Assembly (NCBI GenBank): GCA_947000775.1
Contig: CAMQGK010000341.1
Span: 7,838,501-7,902,500, forward strand
Length of the DNA: 64,000 nt
Origin: Pterois miles
Lineage: Eukaryota; Chordata; Actinopteri; Perciformes; Scorpaenidae
Direction of reading: 5' to 3'
A program made the translations under genes and the position numbers. Positions 13,985 through 27,291 of the stretch are shown here, piece by piece; the stretch's first letter is position 1; each line of letters opens with the position of its first letter. The notes below the pieces were generated by a model. The model did no database searches, was not told the DNA's origin, and was given only the letters and a program-made list of their open reading frames with translations.

Positions 13985-14225
13985 TGTGGCTATCTTGTGA
14001 TAAACAGGTTGCTCAGGTCATGAAAATTAATTACTTTTTGGTCGCCAAAAAATGTCTTATTCAGCATTCGGTTGTACTTAGCTTCACCCTCTTGTGTCAT
14101 TTCTGGTTGTAAAGACCAAGATGGCGACAGCCAAAATGCCAGTTTCAATGCTTCAGAACCATAATCCATAACAATAAGTGACATTGTGGTGACTATATCC
14201 ACTTCTTATTTGCAGTTTATGGAGG
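13985..14225. mobile_element. Repeat family H fragment
   Basis: The stretch shares the phrases AGTGTGTGGCTA, CACCCTCTTGTGTCA and CCAAGATGGCGAC-like text with the copies at 22545-23065, 35775-35935 and 36115-36680. It is a fragment of a non-coding interspersed repeat. Confidence 0.5.
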
Positions 14226-14474
14226 TTTGGGGTTTGAAAGACTTATATTTCACAGGTAGGGAGGTCTAACAAATCACACTATTGAGTTGCATTATGGGGT
14301 TTGTAGGATCCAGCATTTTTTGGATAGTACATACTAAAAGTCTTTTGATCACTCTTTTTTTTAAATTTGACAACTTTTTGTTGTGCACAGTTATGTTGCA
14401 CAAGTTACTGTATTATGCTATGGCTGGTAGTCGTATATAGTGTGTATATACAGAGGGATTTACTAAAGGACCCA

Positions 14475-14890
14475 AGATATGATAATATCACAGTACAGTC
14501 ACAAATACAATCTTATTACGATTTTGCGACATGCTGAGTATTGCAACAATATATATGCTGATTTATTACCCTTTTTCATCTGTTTTATCTACATATTACT
14601 AGATACAGTTTTCATTTTTCACAGGTTTCATTCACATATCTGGAGGTCAGAGGTCAAGGGACCCCTTAGAAAATGGCCATAAAAGTTTTTCCTCACCAAA
14701 ATTTAGCGTAAATTTGGAGTTATTTAACATTCTACCCGACAAGCTAAGATGACATGGTTCGTACCAATGGATTCCTCAGGTTTTCTAGTTTCATATGATA
14801 CCAATATCTTCACTCAAGCTTTGACTGAGCCTGCTACAACGTCTGAAGGACAGAAAAACGGCTAGGCCTGCTGGCAGGCCGTTGGATTGT
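14475..14890 (+). mobile_element. Repeat family G fragment, inverted relative to 16062-16768
   Basis: The text ATATCTGGAGGTCAGAGGTC and the following AGGGACCCCTTAGAAAATGG are the reverse complement of the text near 16280-16320. The phrase about a TATGATACCAATATCTTCACT also recurs inverted near 16150. No coding capacity was seen. Confidence 0.55.
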
Positions 14891-15829
14891 TAATGGTTCA
14901 TAAAATAAAAGATAGATATGTGAGGGCTATGTGTTCATTTGCCATGCAAAATATTGTGATACTATACTGTACACCTAGCTTTTACCCATTTTGTGAAGTA
15001 CCCTGTCAAATGCCTCTTCCAGTAAGTCAGCTAGTGTTGCCATGTTGATGTTTTTCACATTGGATACATGGCACAGACAAGTACGCTCAAGCAACTCTCA
15101 AAAGCAAACAAATCAAAAACACAAAGCGGCCATCTGCCCTAGTGACAGAGCAGGTCCTGAGCCGGGCTCCCCTGCTGGGCCCTGAGATCGTAGCCATGTT
15201 GCTCCTCGACCACGCAGCGCCGCCTCCCTGTGCAGCTGATTCCTGCCTCCCATCCAAACTGTTGACCCTGCCTCTCCAAGGATGCAACATGAAAGCCCCC
15301 CCATACACCACACACACAAACACAAAGTCAAGCAGACACATGGTGTCTCTGACATCCAGGCGGCCTAACCTCCCTTCTCTGAACACTTAAAAAAAGCGAC
15401 AGAGTAGAAAGCATGGCTCATATGGTGTACACAAAAACATCACCGGCTCTATTCATCCATCTGTAAAACACAAACGCTGCAGAATGAGAGCCGATTGCAG
15501 TGCAGCTGCTCGGTGCTGTCTGTGTCGATGGAGATGAGCTAAGCAGCTCTAATCTCCATAAGGAAGCATAAATGCACGTATGGTGTCAACAGTTGACTGG
15601 TTTCCACACCCTCTGCTCGAAAAAGTCAGCCACTCAGCACATCACTATCCTGTTGTGTCACTGTCAGGTGGGCTGAGCGACCACCCGCAACACAACAGAC
15701 CTGTCCTCAGTGATTTAGGAGCTCCGTGACGCAGGTGGAAACACGAACAGACGGAAAAAGATATTGTCTTGTCTAAAATTGTTTACACAGAAGAGGAGAG
15801 AGGTGGAAACTGAGCGGGGAAATATATCA

Positions 15830-16803
<974 letters not shown>

Positions 16804-17081
16804 TGTGGAGGTATAATAATATGTGAGAAGGTGGGAAGAGGAAGACAAATTGTGCAGGTGAGAGACGGAGTGTAATGTGATAAAGGGGCTCTGGGAAAGA
16901 AAAGGTGTGAGCGCGGTGGGTGAGGTGATGTATTGGGGAGTCGGTGCTCTGATTAGAGGACAATAGGGGTGAGAGGAAATTCCTTGGAGGCTGTTGCTCT
17001 GTGTATGTCTCCTTGTTTTTGTACTCCTTATTGACTCTTGACATCTGTACTAATAAGAGAGACAGCACAAAGCACTCTTAC

Positions 17082-17142
17082 CTCTGCAGTCTGTCCTCCA
17101 GTAGTTTGATGTACTTGGTCGTGTTCTCTTTAAGCCGGCTTT
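17082..17142 (-). CDS. disc1: DISC1 exon 10
   Basis: This 61-nt exon has acceptor CCATACAG and donor AG|GTAAGA. It enters in phase 1 and leaves in phase 2. The encoded SRLKENTTKYIKLLEDRLQ matches human DISC1 TSVKENTMKYMETLKNKL and belongs to the C-terminal coiled coil. Its covered residues are about 624-644. Confidence 0.93.
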
Positions 17143-17779
17143 CTGTATGGAGAGAGAACAACAGCCTGTTACGTCCACTTCATTTACTACTTTTATTAGC
17201 CATGATGTCGTATCCTAGCAACAAATCACAGCTCTAATACCATTAAAACTGACTTGTCATTTGCTATATTGTATACAGGCAGAAAAGGTAGCAGTCATCA
17301 CAGTTGGTGACGGCCTTGTGCTGAGAAACTGCAACAGTACAGTTCGGTACAAAGGCCCAGCTGGCTCTCTCTTAACACAACACACACATTTGAGGAAAGA
17401 TCATCCCCACTGCTCTAAGAGGGGATAAAACTGGAGACGGCCTGGGGATAAAAGGGGATTCTAACATGGCATAGGTCCTCACAGCGCCAGATTTTCTGTA
17501 GGGCATAAAGTTGGATGGATAGCTTATGTTGCTTCCTGCACCCTTCTGCCAGCAGTGAGCGGTGCCTGAGGAGGCAGACGCTGGCTGGCTGAGTGTTAGT
17601 CAGGATGGAGAGGAGGGCAATCTGAGCGCCGTTAATGAGCTCATGTATGAAACATGAGAATATGCCCCCCGCAGCAGCAGGCCTTTCAACACAATAGGAT
17701 GCACTTATATCAAATTGCACAGCATATATATGTGCACAGAAGCTATAATGTTCAGTACAACCCTCCTCCTCTGCAATGA

Positions 17780-17781
<2 letters not shown>

Positions 17782-17835
<54 letters not shown>
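17782..17835. repeat. (CA)n microsatellite
   Basis: A pure CA run of about 54 bases. It creates spurious His-Thr and Cys-Val open frames on both strands. Confidence 0.97.
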
Positions 17836-17837
<2 letters not shown>

Positions 17838-18072
17838 GCTGCCTACCCTAGCATCTGTACAACTCAACAACCAGAATCAGTGTTTTCCCACATAGTGGTT
17901 TAGAGAGGTCATGAAATTATTAACAGGATACGAAACAATTTGAAAAAAACATGTTTTCTGTTTCACAAAAATGTGCACATTTCAGACATTTCTATGTCAT
18001 TGATGTTTTCTTGCAAAATACTTTTACCTGTTCACACTTAATTAAGGAATCAGGAAATTAACTAAAGTTGTT

Positions 18073-18911
18073 TAGAGAAATAGTTCCACATTTGGGAAAT
18101 ATACACATTTGCTTTCTTTCCAATAGTTGGATGAGTGGATTGATACCACTCTCACATCTATACATTAATTATAAAGCTACTGCCAGCAGCTAGGTAGCAT
18201 AGCTGAGCAGAAAGACTGAAAACAGGGAGGAATAGTGAGCCTGGCTCTGTCCAAACAAATCTGCATACCAGCACCTCTAAAGCTCACTAATTAACACATT
18301 CATTTGTGATTTGTACAAAAAAAATAAAGTATAATAAATGGCACATTGTGGTTTGACTAACCAGCCAAGAAATAAACTGGCACACTACGCTAATACTTCT
18401 ATTTTTGTTCACATTAAACAAACAAGTTAATGAGTGAGCTTTAGAGGAGTTGGCTTGCTAAGCCAGACTTTTCCCGTTTCTAGTCTTTATGCTAAACTAA
18501 GCTAACCAGCTGCTGCTGGTAGCTTCATATTTACTGTACAGACATGAGAGTGCTATCTAGGGCTGCAACAAATGATTATTTTCTTCTTTAATCGATAAGT
18601 TGTTTGGTGTATAAAATGTTAGAATATGGTGAAAAATGTTAATCAGTGTTTCCCAAAGCCCAAGATGACGTCCTCAAATGTCTTGTTTTGTCCACAACTC
18701 AAAGATATTCAGTTTACTGTCATAGAGGAGGAAAGAAACTAGAAAATATTCATATTTAAGAAGCTGAAATCAGGGTTAGGGTTAGGCTTTTTTTTTCTTC
18801 TTTTTTCTTCTTCTTCTTCTTCATATTTACTGTGCAGACATCAGAGTGCTATCAAAGTCCTCAATTAACCCTTGGCAAGAAAGTGAATAGGCCTGTTTCC
18901 CAAAATGTCAA
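18073..18911. mobile_element. MITE family E copy interrupted by another repeat
   Basis: The left end reads GAAATAGTTCCACATTTGGG and the right end CCCAAAATGTCAAAT, matching the ends of the copies at 7637 and 39591. The phrase TTCATATTTACTG(T/A)ACAGACAT(G/C)AGAG appears twice, on either side of an inserted repeat at 18563-18780, so the copy was disrupted after it landed. Confidence 0.6.
18563..18780 (+). mobile_element. Repeat family F (hAT-like MITE) nested copy
   Basis: The text starts AGGGCTGCAACAAATGATTA, runs through an AATCGAT phrase and CCCAAAGCCCAAGATGACGTC and ends near AAGAAGCTGAAATC. The same phrases occur at 49648-49866. This matches a widespread fish repeat that begins AGGGCTGCAAC. 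It is followed by a TTC-rich tract (about 18789-18822). Confidence 0.6.
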
Positions 18912-18933
18912 ATGGAGGCATTTACATATCACG

Positions 18934-19371
18934 TTAAAGGTGCTAAATGCATGATTGGGAGCATTTCTGTTGCCTCCACATGGCTCTCAATATCGCGACA
19001 GCTGAGCCTCGTAGTTAACGATAACAGTGAAAACAAATGCAGTGCTGCTGACAGAGCTAACAGTGTTTACCTGGTGGGGAACTGGAGGGTGGGTGCTATA
19101 CTTTTGTGACAGTGCTGCCAGCCGGGATGGTGCTATCGGCTATAACTGCCGTATGAGAGCAGTCAAAGCAGCAGCTGTGAGCTGGATAGTGGGGCGCGCT
19201 AACATGCATTAAATGCATGCATGGCCAGCCCGGCGATGTCAACAAAGCACAGAGAAGCTCAGGTAGACATTAGTCCTCTATATCTTTACATAGCAGTAGT
19301 AGTTAGTTTTTTGTAGCAATAGTTGTTTGCTGTTATATTAATGCTCTGGATATTGTGTAGAGCACCTTTAA
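18934..19371 (-). mobile_element. MITE family with AAAGGTGCT ends, copy 1
   Basis: The ends are TTAAAGGTGCT and its complement AGCACCTTTAA, a perfect 11-bp terminal inverted repeat. The interior is the reverse complement of the copies at 21878-22306 and 44208-44612, including a GGGAGCATTTCTGTTGCC phrase and ATTAATGCTCTGGATATTG-like text. The element is about 438 bp and non-coding. Confidence 0.75.
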
Positions 19372-19694
19372 CAAACACATGACAAAGTAACAAGTAGACA
19401 TTGCTTCATTTTAAGGCAACACAAGCCAAAAATGGTTGGAAGCTACTCTAATGTAATACCACTTAGCTTACTCACACAGAGAGAAAGTCACCTAATTGGC
19501 TGCTCTGAATCACACTGAGGTTTGAATTATAATTTATATCATTGTCTTGATGGTGGTTATTAGACAGCATCAGCTCCAGGACGAGACAAGCTGGAGGCTG
19601 GCACAGCGGGGAGAAAAGGAAAGTGGCTGTGACACACACACACACACAATCCTGTTTATACTTTGGGGAAGAAATAAGATGGAGATAGTCAGGT

Positions 19695-19696
<2 letters not shown>

Positions 19697-19771
<75 letters not shown>
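19697..19771. repeat. (TG)n microsatellite
   Basis: An uninterrupted TG run of about 74 bases within DISC1 intron 9. Open reading frames over it are low-complexity artefacts. Confidence 0.97.
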
Positions 19772-19772
<1 letters not shown>

Positions 19773-20239
19773 TTTTTTGAGAGTCATTCAAAGTGGCCAA
19801 ATCTGCTCAATCACAGGGAAGAGGGAGGCAGCTGGAGTCGCTATCACATATCTGGTGAGCAGATCTGGTGTACGTGGACCAGACAGCTCACTTACTACCC
19901 CTCTAATTGCTATGTGAGATCCTATCCCACCTGACAGACCCTCCCATGTCAACTTCCATTCATGCCAGCTCCGTTAGGCAGCGTGCAATGAGATAGCCTT
20001 TGAATAATACATGGGGGGCATTAGGCCTGACTTCGTACGGCACAGAGCATGTACAAATGTGAGATGACTAAGTAGGCTGCAGCACCAAGAAGAGCTAGAT
20101 TTAGATATAATATACTGAGAGGAATAGAAACTGTCAATACAAAAATGCTGATGAAGACGGGAGATATGACATGAGTGTTAACTTAATATTTATTTCTGTG
20201 CTGATACCGAGAGGCAGTGTGCCATGCTGTCGCCATGCC

Positions 20240-21260
20240 AACCGGTGGCGAAACTAGTGAGCCTCTTCGGGCGTGACAGATGAAAATAATCTTTCCTTTA
20301 TAGAATGGGACAAGACATCAAGCAGCAGAGCCTCCTCCCGCGCAAAGTGGAACCAGAGCGCAGGGCGATATTGCCACTTCCTGTAAGTCTGCGGGAGGCG
20401 GCTGTCACTGGCAGGCCATGCGAATAAAATCAGCACTAAAAAGCCCATAAAGAAGAGACAGTCTGTTAGTCCCAAATGCATGCGGCGGTATATGTGGTGT
20501 TGAAGGAACCTCACAAAAGGCGTTCACAGAGCCTGCACTGGAAAATTCATGAGCTCAGCCTCCCCTCACAACAGTGATCTCAGCAGGTGCTAAACATCTC
20601 TGATTGCCGCCAAAGAACCCGGCCAAAATCGAAGAGGCCATTCATTCATAACGCAAACAGAACTGAGACACCATTGAAAGATGATGTGTTACTGGGTGTT
20701 GCAAAAAAAAAGCCATTTGTTTAATATAGGTCAAAATACTCATTCATTATTGTAATGACGAAATAATTACTTCAGCTAAATAGATGTAAAGTTGATAAAA
20801 ATGATGATTACAATCAGTCGTGTGTAGACAAACAAATGGAGCGGACATATCGCAGTGATGCACGCTTCCCGATGATGAAGTTCTGGGCTTTAATGAGCCT
20901 GCAGAAGTTAACGATGGCAAGGTGTTTGGATTTGCTGCTGCATTATGAGCATTTGAACAGCTCCCTAATTGAAAGTGAATAATGCAGCCGTTTCTTTATT
21001 ACCTTGTAACAATAAAAGCACCAAACATCTGCGAGGCCTTTGCGTTGTCAAACAAATTAGAGGCGGCTCCGTGCTAACGCAGCACCGCCGATATGCGTGT
21101 TATAAAAGCCTGTGCATAATAAGGCAGAAGAGAAATTGTGTGTCTTTGTAATTGAGTTGAAGGCACCGACTGTGATTAATGTGTTTAAGCTCGGCTCGGG
21201 CTGTTTTGAGTGCAGCAGCACTGCAGGTAACACAAACACACAGTCAGCGTATGCAGACAC
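20240..21260. other. Unique intronic DNA, candidate conserved non-coding region
   Basis: This kilobase lies within DISC1 intron 9. I see no repeat similarity to other parts of the window and no coherent reading frame with splice sites. Homeodomain-like ATTA cores and a TGCATAATAAGGC phrase are present, but such short motifs are common. It is listed because this combination is what conserved enhancers often look like; it is not a demonstrated element. Confidence 0.2.
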
Positions 21261-21512
21261 TCATATTGTATGAATGTGTCTGAACTTAACAGCAGCCAAG
21301 CAGCATAGCTAATGAAGGACGAGGGACAGGCTGATATCTCAGACAGACACTCAATAACCCATGATGCTTTAAGGCTGTGAGATCACAAAGCATAGCAGCA
21401 CACAGATTGCAGCTGGCACGGCGTAACATATTGTGGGGCTATGCACGAATGCACGACAAAAGGAATCATTTGACAAAAATTGGCTGTGTGTACTAAATCT
21501 GTGCTTGGGTGG

Positions 21513-21536
21513 ATATATATATATATATATATATAT
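21513..21536. repeat. (AT)12 microsatellite
   Basis: A short pure AT run of about 24 bases. Confidence 0.9.
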
Positions 21537-21877
21537 TTCAGTTCTGGGCACTCTGTTGCTCTGACTGAAATGTTAGACATGCTCACTGTCATTATAACTC
21601 GAGTCAAGTCACTAAAAGGCCCAACAAACAGGAACTCTCCCAAAATGTGCTGCCATAAAAGCTTGAAAACACTATCTTAACCGCTCACCTGCTCGTATTC
21701 CTGCTCCATTAAACTGGCATCTTATTATTTCCTCTGCATCCTTTGGGAAACACAATTAGTCTCAGGCTGATACATTTCCCACAAAACAAGTTTCTGAATT
21801 CATCACCTCCCGTTTTGCCTAAACTAGCCATGCTAGCTGCTCTGTGAGGCTGTAGCCTATTTAGACACAGTGGTGCT

Positions 21878-22306
21878 TTAAAGGTGCTCTACACAACATT
21901 CACAGCATTAATATATCAGCAAACATGTATTAGCTATGTAAAGATATGGAGGTGTGATGTCCATCTGTGCAGAGAATGAAGTCACTTTCCCTCTGTGTGT
22001 GTTGTATTACAAGCTTTTCCTTGTTTTGTTGACATAGCCGGGCCGGCCACTTCAAGTTAGTGTATGTGAGCTCACCCCATTGGCTAGCTCATGGCCACTG
22101 CTCTGCTCTACTTTCCTACAGTGGTTACAGGTGATAACGCCATTCAGCGTTGTTGCTGAAGCAGAGCACCCAGCCTCGGGTTCCTCCGCGGGTTAACACT
22201 GTTAGCTCTGTTTGCACCGTTGGCAAAAAGCTGCCAGCTCAGCTGTCGCCATGTTGAGAGCCGTGCAGAGGCAATAGAAATGCTCCCAATCCCACATTTA
22301 GCACCC
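21878..22306 (+). mobile_element. MITE family with AAAGGTGCT ends, copy 2
   Basis: It starts TTAAAGGTGCTCTACACAAC and ends near CCCACATTTAGCACC. The interior phrases GCAGAGAATGAAGTC, GTTGACATAGCCGGG and CCATGTTGAGAGCCGTG are shared with copy 3 at 44208, and reversed in copy 1. The orientation is opposite to copy 1. Confidence 0.75.
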
Positions 22307-22544
22307 ACAATGATAATGCTAACATTCCAGTGTTAGCATTTTGAGTACAGCAGGTATAATGTTCACCATGTTAACCATCTCAACTAAGTGTGTTAGCATG
22401 CTAACATTTACCAATTAGCACGAAACACGAAGCGCAGCTGAGGGTTATGGGATTCAGTGCAGGTATTTGGTCATAAATCAAAGTATTGGACCACCAATAG
22501 ATTTCACTAGATGGAAAGTCAAATGATAATCCATCCAGTATGTA

Positions 22545-23065
22545 GATCTGAAACAGTGGTCAACCTCTGAGTCTGAAAAGTGAAACCAATGCTGAAATGC
22601 CTTAAATTTGCATTCTCTCTAATAACCAGCAGGGGGCGACTGCTCTGGTTGGAAAAAGAAGTCTGATTGTATAGAAGTTTATGAAAAAGTGAGCCTACTT
22701 CTCACTTGATTTATTACACCTCAGTAAACATTGTAAACATGAGTGTATGGTCTCAATCTCTCGTTTTAAGTCTTTTTCAATACAGCATGATGTTCATTAA
22801 GTAAATTATGGTCCCATTTAGAGTCAAATAGACCATAAGGAAGGGGATGCTTTAGTGTGTGGCTACCTTGTAGCAGCTCACTACCACAGTCTGGGTGTTG
22901 TCCATATATTTGTCTTACACCTTTAAACCTTAGACAGTTCAGTTCATGAAAGTTAATATTAACATTTTGTTCACCTACAAAGTTTCTCACCTTGGGGATT
23001 ACCTTCTAGACACGACGGCCACGATGCCAAACTCAAAACAGCAGTCCACAAACCAATAGGTAATG
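22545..23065 (+). mobile_element. Repeat family H copy
   Basis: The phrases GGGGGCGACTGCT, GAGCCTACTTCTCACTTGA, CATGATGTTCATTAAGTAAA and GTCCACAAACCAATAGGT recur in inverted order and orientation at 36115-36680. This is a non-coding interspersed element. Confidence 0.6.
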
Positions 23066-25112
23066 TCACAGTGATTTTGTCCAATTCTTACAGGTTCACA
23101 TCTGGACCAAAGAGGTGGACTGACATGCTGCTAGCATGGCTTAAAAAAACAACTTTACTTTGTTTGCAGTGCAACCATCATGAAACTCTGACTGACTTTT
23201 AAGTCACATGGAAAAAAAAATGGATTGATGTAGTGGTTGGAGCTATTGTAATCGTACCGCAATCAACTTCCCTTTGTTTTTGCAGTAATTCTGATGGGAA
23301 TGAACGCTATGAAACTCACAATGGAATAACATCCTCTACTGAATCATAAGAAAAAAAAAGAATAATGACAAAACTTGAGAGACAAAACCCTGGAAACATT
23401 CTCCCGAGTCCACTTAACCACTGCACCGCTCTCAATCATTCAGACACTCTTTAGGGGAAGAGCTGTCATACGATCCATCATGTTCTCAACAGAAGCACCC
23501 TGAAAGAGGCAGAGTCATGAATAAATCATATATGTCCTCTCCTTTACTATTGGCACTCCATTAAGAGGAACTTGCATGTGTTTAATAACGCAGAGAGACA
23601 GTATTTTGATTGACCAGCTGGTATGAATGGGCTCCCCAATCCTGCCAAGAACCATAAAGCACTGAGGTGATGCTGGAGTGGGAGCTGTATGAAGGAAGAA
23701 TAGGTGGTAGAGATGCAGCAAAAGACAAAAAACACACTAATTAAATGTGTTCCAGTGGAGCCACGTGGAGAAGACAGCCTACTGTCTTTATCGCAGATAG
23801 TCAAATTACCTGCTGCAGAATATACCGCCTGCATACTAACAATAGCATTAAATAAGCATCGGTGGATAAATCAAGAGGAACACACACTGACACTGCCTCC
23901 ACATCTGAATGTCCTCACTCCTGGGGGTCATTTACTCGTGGTATTCAGCTCTTCAATAATTTATTTGTAAATTTAGTATCACTTCAGCTCTCTCTTGGGG
24001 GCAAAATTATACTCTCGCCGGGGAATCAAACCTCCGGCTGTAATGGGTTTGGTATTCATCAGCACTCACGTCAATGGCAATTAGGGACGTAATGGCTCCC
24101 AGGCCAACAAACCCCCACACCACAAAGTACGCTGGGTGGAGATGCTCAACAAGCTGGAGCTGTGTAGTTTAAGTGAATGCATGTGCATGGATCTTGTCAA
24201 GGTATCGGCTGAACTACTCTGCTTTAGAGCTCTTGCAGTGACAACAGGCCTTTTCAAGAACAGGTTTTCTTGTTATAAGACGACACTGGTGTCATAAGGA
24301 TGTGTGTCAGAAGCCCTCTTGACTTTGAAGAAGACTGTAATTTCTAATCCCTACCATCTAAAGAAACGGTAATGTGCTGTTTGTGGGCTATCAGTTTCCA
24401 GCTAACATGTGCCAGCCCCTTATTACCAAATGGGATGACAGTTTAATGAGCCCCTTGCTTGGTGTCAGCAACGCATTGTGAAATTACGCCTGCTGCCATA
24501 TTGTGTGCGCCCACTTGAGCATTTGAGCAACCAATCATTAACTTGCCGTCTCTTCCCACATTTGTGACGCGTCTCTCACCTGATTCCTTTGTTTAGCTCG
24601 TTGCATGTTGCCGGTCTCCCAGCCTCCATGTCCCCGAGAGCTGCATTATTATGTGAGAGGCATGCGGTGTGTTTAGGATACCGGGGTGAACTTGAATGTG
24701 TCTTTGGTGGCTGTCAGGGGAGAGATTAATGCTATCCCTGGCTGTTTAGCAAGTCAAGGTGTAGAGGACCTTATTTTACCAACAAAAAATCAGGCAGGTG
24801 ACTGAGTTTCACGCACATAGGTGAGAGGAAAACATAATTTTCAAGTAATAGGATCTTCAACAATAACATAAAATCATGGACCTTTATATGGACAAAAATA
24901 TGTCCGTGCATTACCATATACCCCGCAAAACTCAATGCTATTCTGCCTGGCTGCAACAATGAAAGGGTGCCCCCTAGTGACAGCAGAGGGTGCATTCAAG
25001 ATAAGAAGATAAGACAATGGGCTACAGCCACAGGGATGGCTGATTGCACGTCTTGGGGTTGCAGTAGGAGCCTGATCCAGAACTCACCCATCTCAGAGGT
25101 GAAGTGACCTTT

Positions 25113-25136
25113 TTATTATTATTATTATTATTATTT
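25113..25136. repeat. (TTA)n microsatellite
   Basis: Seven or so copies of ATT/TTA in a row within DISC1 intron 9. Confidence 0.8.
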
Positions 25137-26302
25137 TTCCCCTCCCTATGACCACTCTCTGCGAGCCCTTTCTTTAAGCAGCATTTAGATCTCCTCTAGC
25201 TGGAGAGTGTGCTAGCGCTGATACATCATGTCTGCACTGAGTAGCTTGGAGATAATTGGCTACTTCACACAATCTAAAGCTCATTTCCCCTGCACACACG
25301 CCCCAGCACCCCTCCCCTTCCTCTCAACAACTGCCAGTCCTGCTGGTAACTCATTTGATGCCGACTCCCCACTGACAGCAGATCACTTCTCCTTCATTTG
25401 GGAGAAAAGTCAGCGTCCATTGATGTGTCCTCCCAGTGTGGAGCGACATCAAGAGAGGACTTCTATTTCATGATGCACATTTGAATTGATATTTAAAAGG
25501 TTTGTTTCAAGTCAGAGAGGCACCTTTCAAAAATACAACAAACGTTTTTCAGTCTCAGTGGGCAGGAAAACGTTTGTCGCGTCTTCGTTTTGATAATGGT
25601 ACTTTTATTTTATTTCATATTTTGTCCCCAGGTGACCAAAAACCGGACTAAAAGTTGAGTGAATATTGGACTTACATTCACCAGATGGACTCGACTTCAA
25701 ATGAATGATCATTATTATATTTTTGTAAACGGCAACTGTTGGTTAACGCTGCCATCACAACTTATGAGGCATTTATATCAGTGCCCAGGGATCATGTTGG
25801 CGTGTGATACCACCACATGAGGCACCCTGTAGCACCTGGATGAGATGCACCAGTGTTTCCATTAACTACAATGTAAACCCATCCGTGGCAACAGTAAATG
25901 CTCAGAGAAAGTGCACTGGGAGTGAGTGTAGTGATGTAGTTTAAATAGCAAAAAGACACACCAGGCGGGCAGGAGGGATGGTGGATGGGTCCAACAAACA
26001 CAAAGCTTTCATCCAGGAGGCTGCTGTGTGTTAAGTTTCACTTTCACGTTACAATCAGGTGTTCGTTTGTGTCCGGTGTTCACAGCGTTCAGCTTCATTT
26101 TCACTTTACAAACATAGTAGTTTTAAGCCCAAACATAGTTATTTTTATCCTAAACCTAACAAAGTTTTTTTTTTTGTCTAAACCTAAAGTGAAGCCAAGG
26201 GGCGGGACAAAGTGGCAGTATGTGATGAGTTGGGATGAGAACGTGTTGGCTAGTTCTGTCTTTAGCTTGTTTCCACTGCCCTCAAGTGGCCAAAAAAAAT
26301 GT

Positions 26303-27027
26303 TAAAGCTGCAGTGGGTAGAAATGGTCACTGTATACTGATAGTAGTGCATGAGACAGATGATCTGAAAAAATCTTGTTCCTATGTGTTCTCCGGTGCTC
26401 TTAATGGCATCTGCAAGATTTCACAGACCGGAGGAAAACAAGCAATCACAGCCGAGCTGGAGCCTGTCGTCTCTCAGCAGCTGTCAATCACTCACAAACT
26501 CTGATTAGACGGTCAAACGAGGCAGCGCTGATCAAATATGAAACAATATTCTGTCACTGTAACGCCTGTTTCTTGCCTCAAATGTTTTCAGAAACATCTT
26601 GTAGTTACTGTTTAGCGGTAAAATGAGAAAGTTTGTGACCCGGCAGCCATGTTGAGATCTCTTGAGGAAATACCAAGCACCGCCCACCAGCTGGAGCAAA
26701 CTTTCTCATTTTACAGCTAAACAGTAACTCCAAGACGTTTCTGAAAACATTTGAAGCAAGAAATAGGCATTACAGTAACAGAATATTGTTTCATATTTCA
26801 TCAGCGCTGCCTAGTTTCACAGTTTGATCAGAGATTGCAAGTGATTGACAGCTTCCTTCATTGAATGAACCAATAGGTGTGATTGGCCAGATTTTTTAAA
26901 ACCTGAAAACAGAGCCATGAGGAGGTGCAAAAGTCTAGTTTTCTCTCTTGAATTACTATATGCTGAAAGCTTATTATGGAATTTTTGCCCAATGATGCCA
27001 AAAATATTCTGCCTACTGCAGTTTTAA
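26303..27027. mobile_element. Long foldback (palindromic) MITE
   Basis: The outer ends pair: AAAGCTGCAGTGGGTAGAA at the left with TTCTGCCTACTGCAGTTTT at the right. An inner pair of arms of about 155-160 bp (26478-26637 and 26698-26852) are near reverse complements, separated by only about 60 bp; both contain AACTTTCTCATTTTA or its complement. No transposase is encoded. A single-arm relative lies at 47413-47690. The element sits about 265 bp beyond the exon 9 donor, inside the transcribed DISC1 intron 9. Confidence 0.8.
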
Positions 27028-27291
27028 TACAGGTTTAAAGGGGCAGAGATGAATTATTGATTGCTCCATAAATACGGTAGCTAGAAAGCTGCAGTTTAAC
27101 AGCACACTACTCATTTCTATCTATATTTCTGCTCCCTGGTAAGAAAATAGACTCCAGTCATAAATATTTTTACAAATATGAATAAGATTTAGGTCTCGAG
27201 AAGGGACCGTATTGCCCACAGCAGCCCAGCTTCTCCTTTGGGATGAAAACAGTCCCTGTTACCCTGTTGCAGCCCGGCCTCATTGACTCAC

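Larger units (their letters stand above)
17143..27291 (-). other. DISC1 intron 9
   Basis: This intron is about 10 kb. It carries CA and TG microsatellites, nested MITEs (18073-19371), another copy at 21878-22306, repeat family H (22545-23065) and a large foldback element next to exon 9 (26303-27027). Two stretches, 20240-21260 and about 24370-24760, have balanced composition and no repeat match that I can see. The phrase GTGGATGGGTCCAACAAACA near 25981 recurs inverted near 30050. No additional exon was recognised. Confidence 0.6.

Noticed and set aside
19547..19934. Several open frames with long Cys-Val or His-Thr runs
   Set aside because: They are translations of the TG microsatellite.
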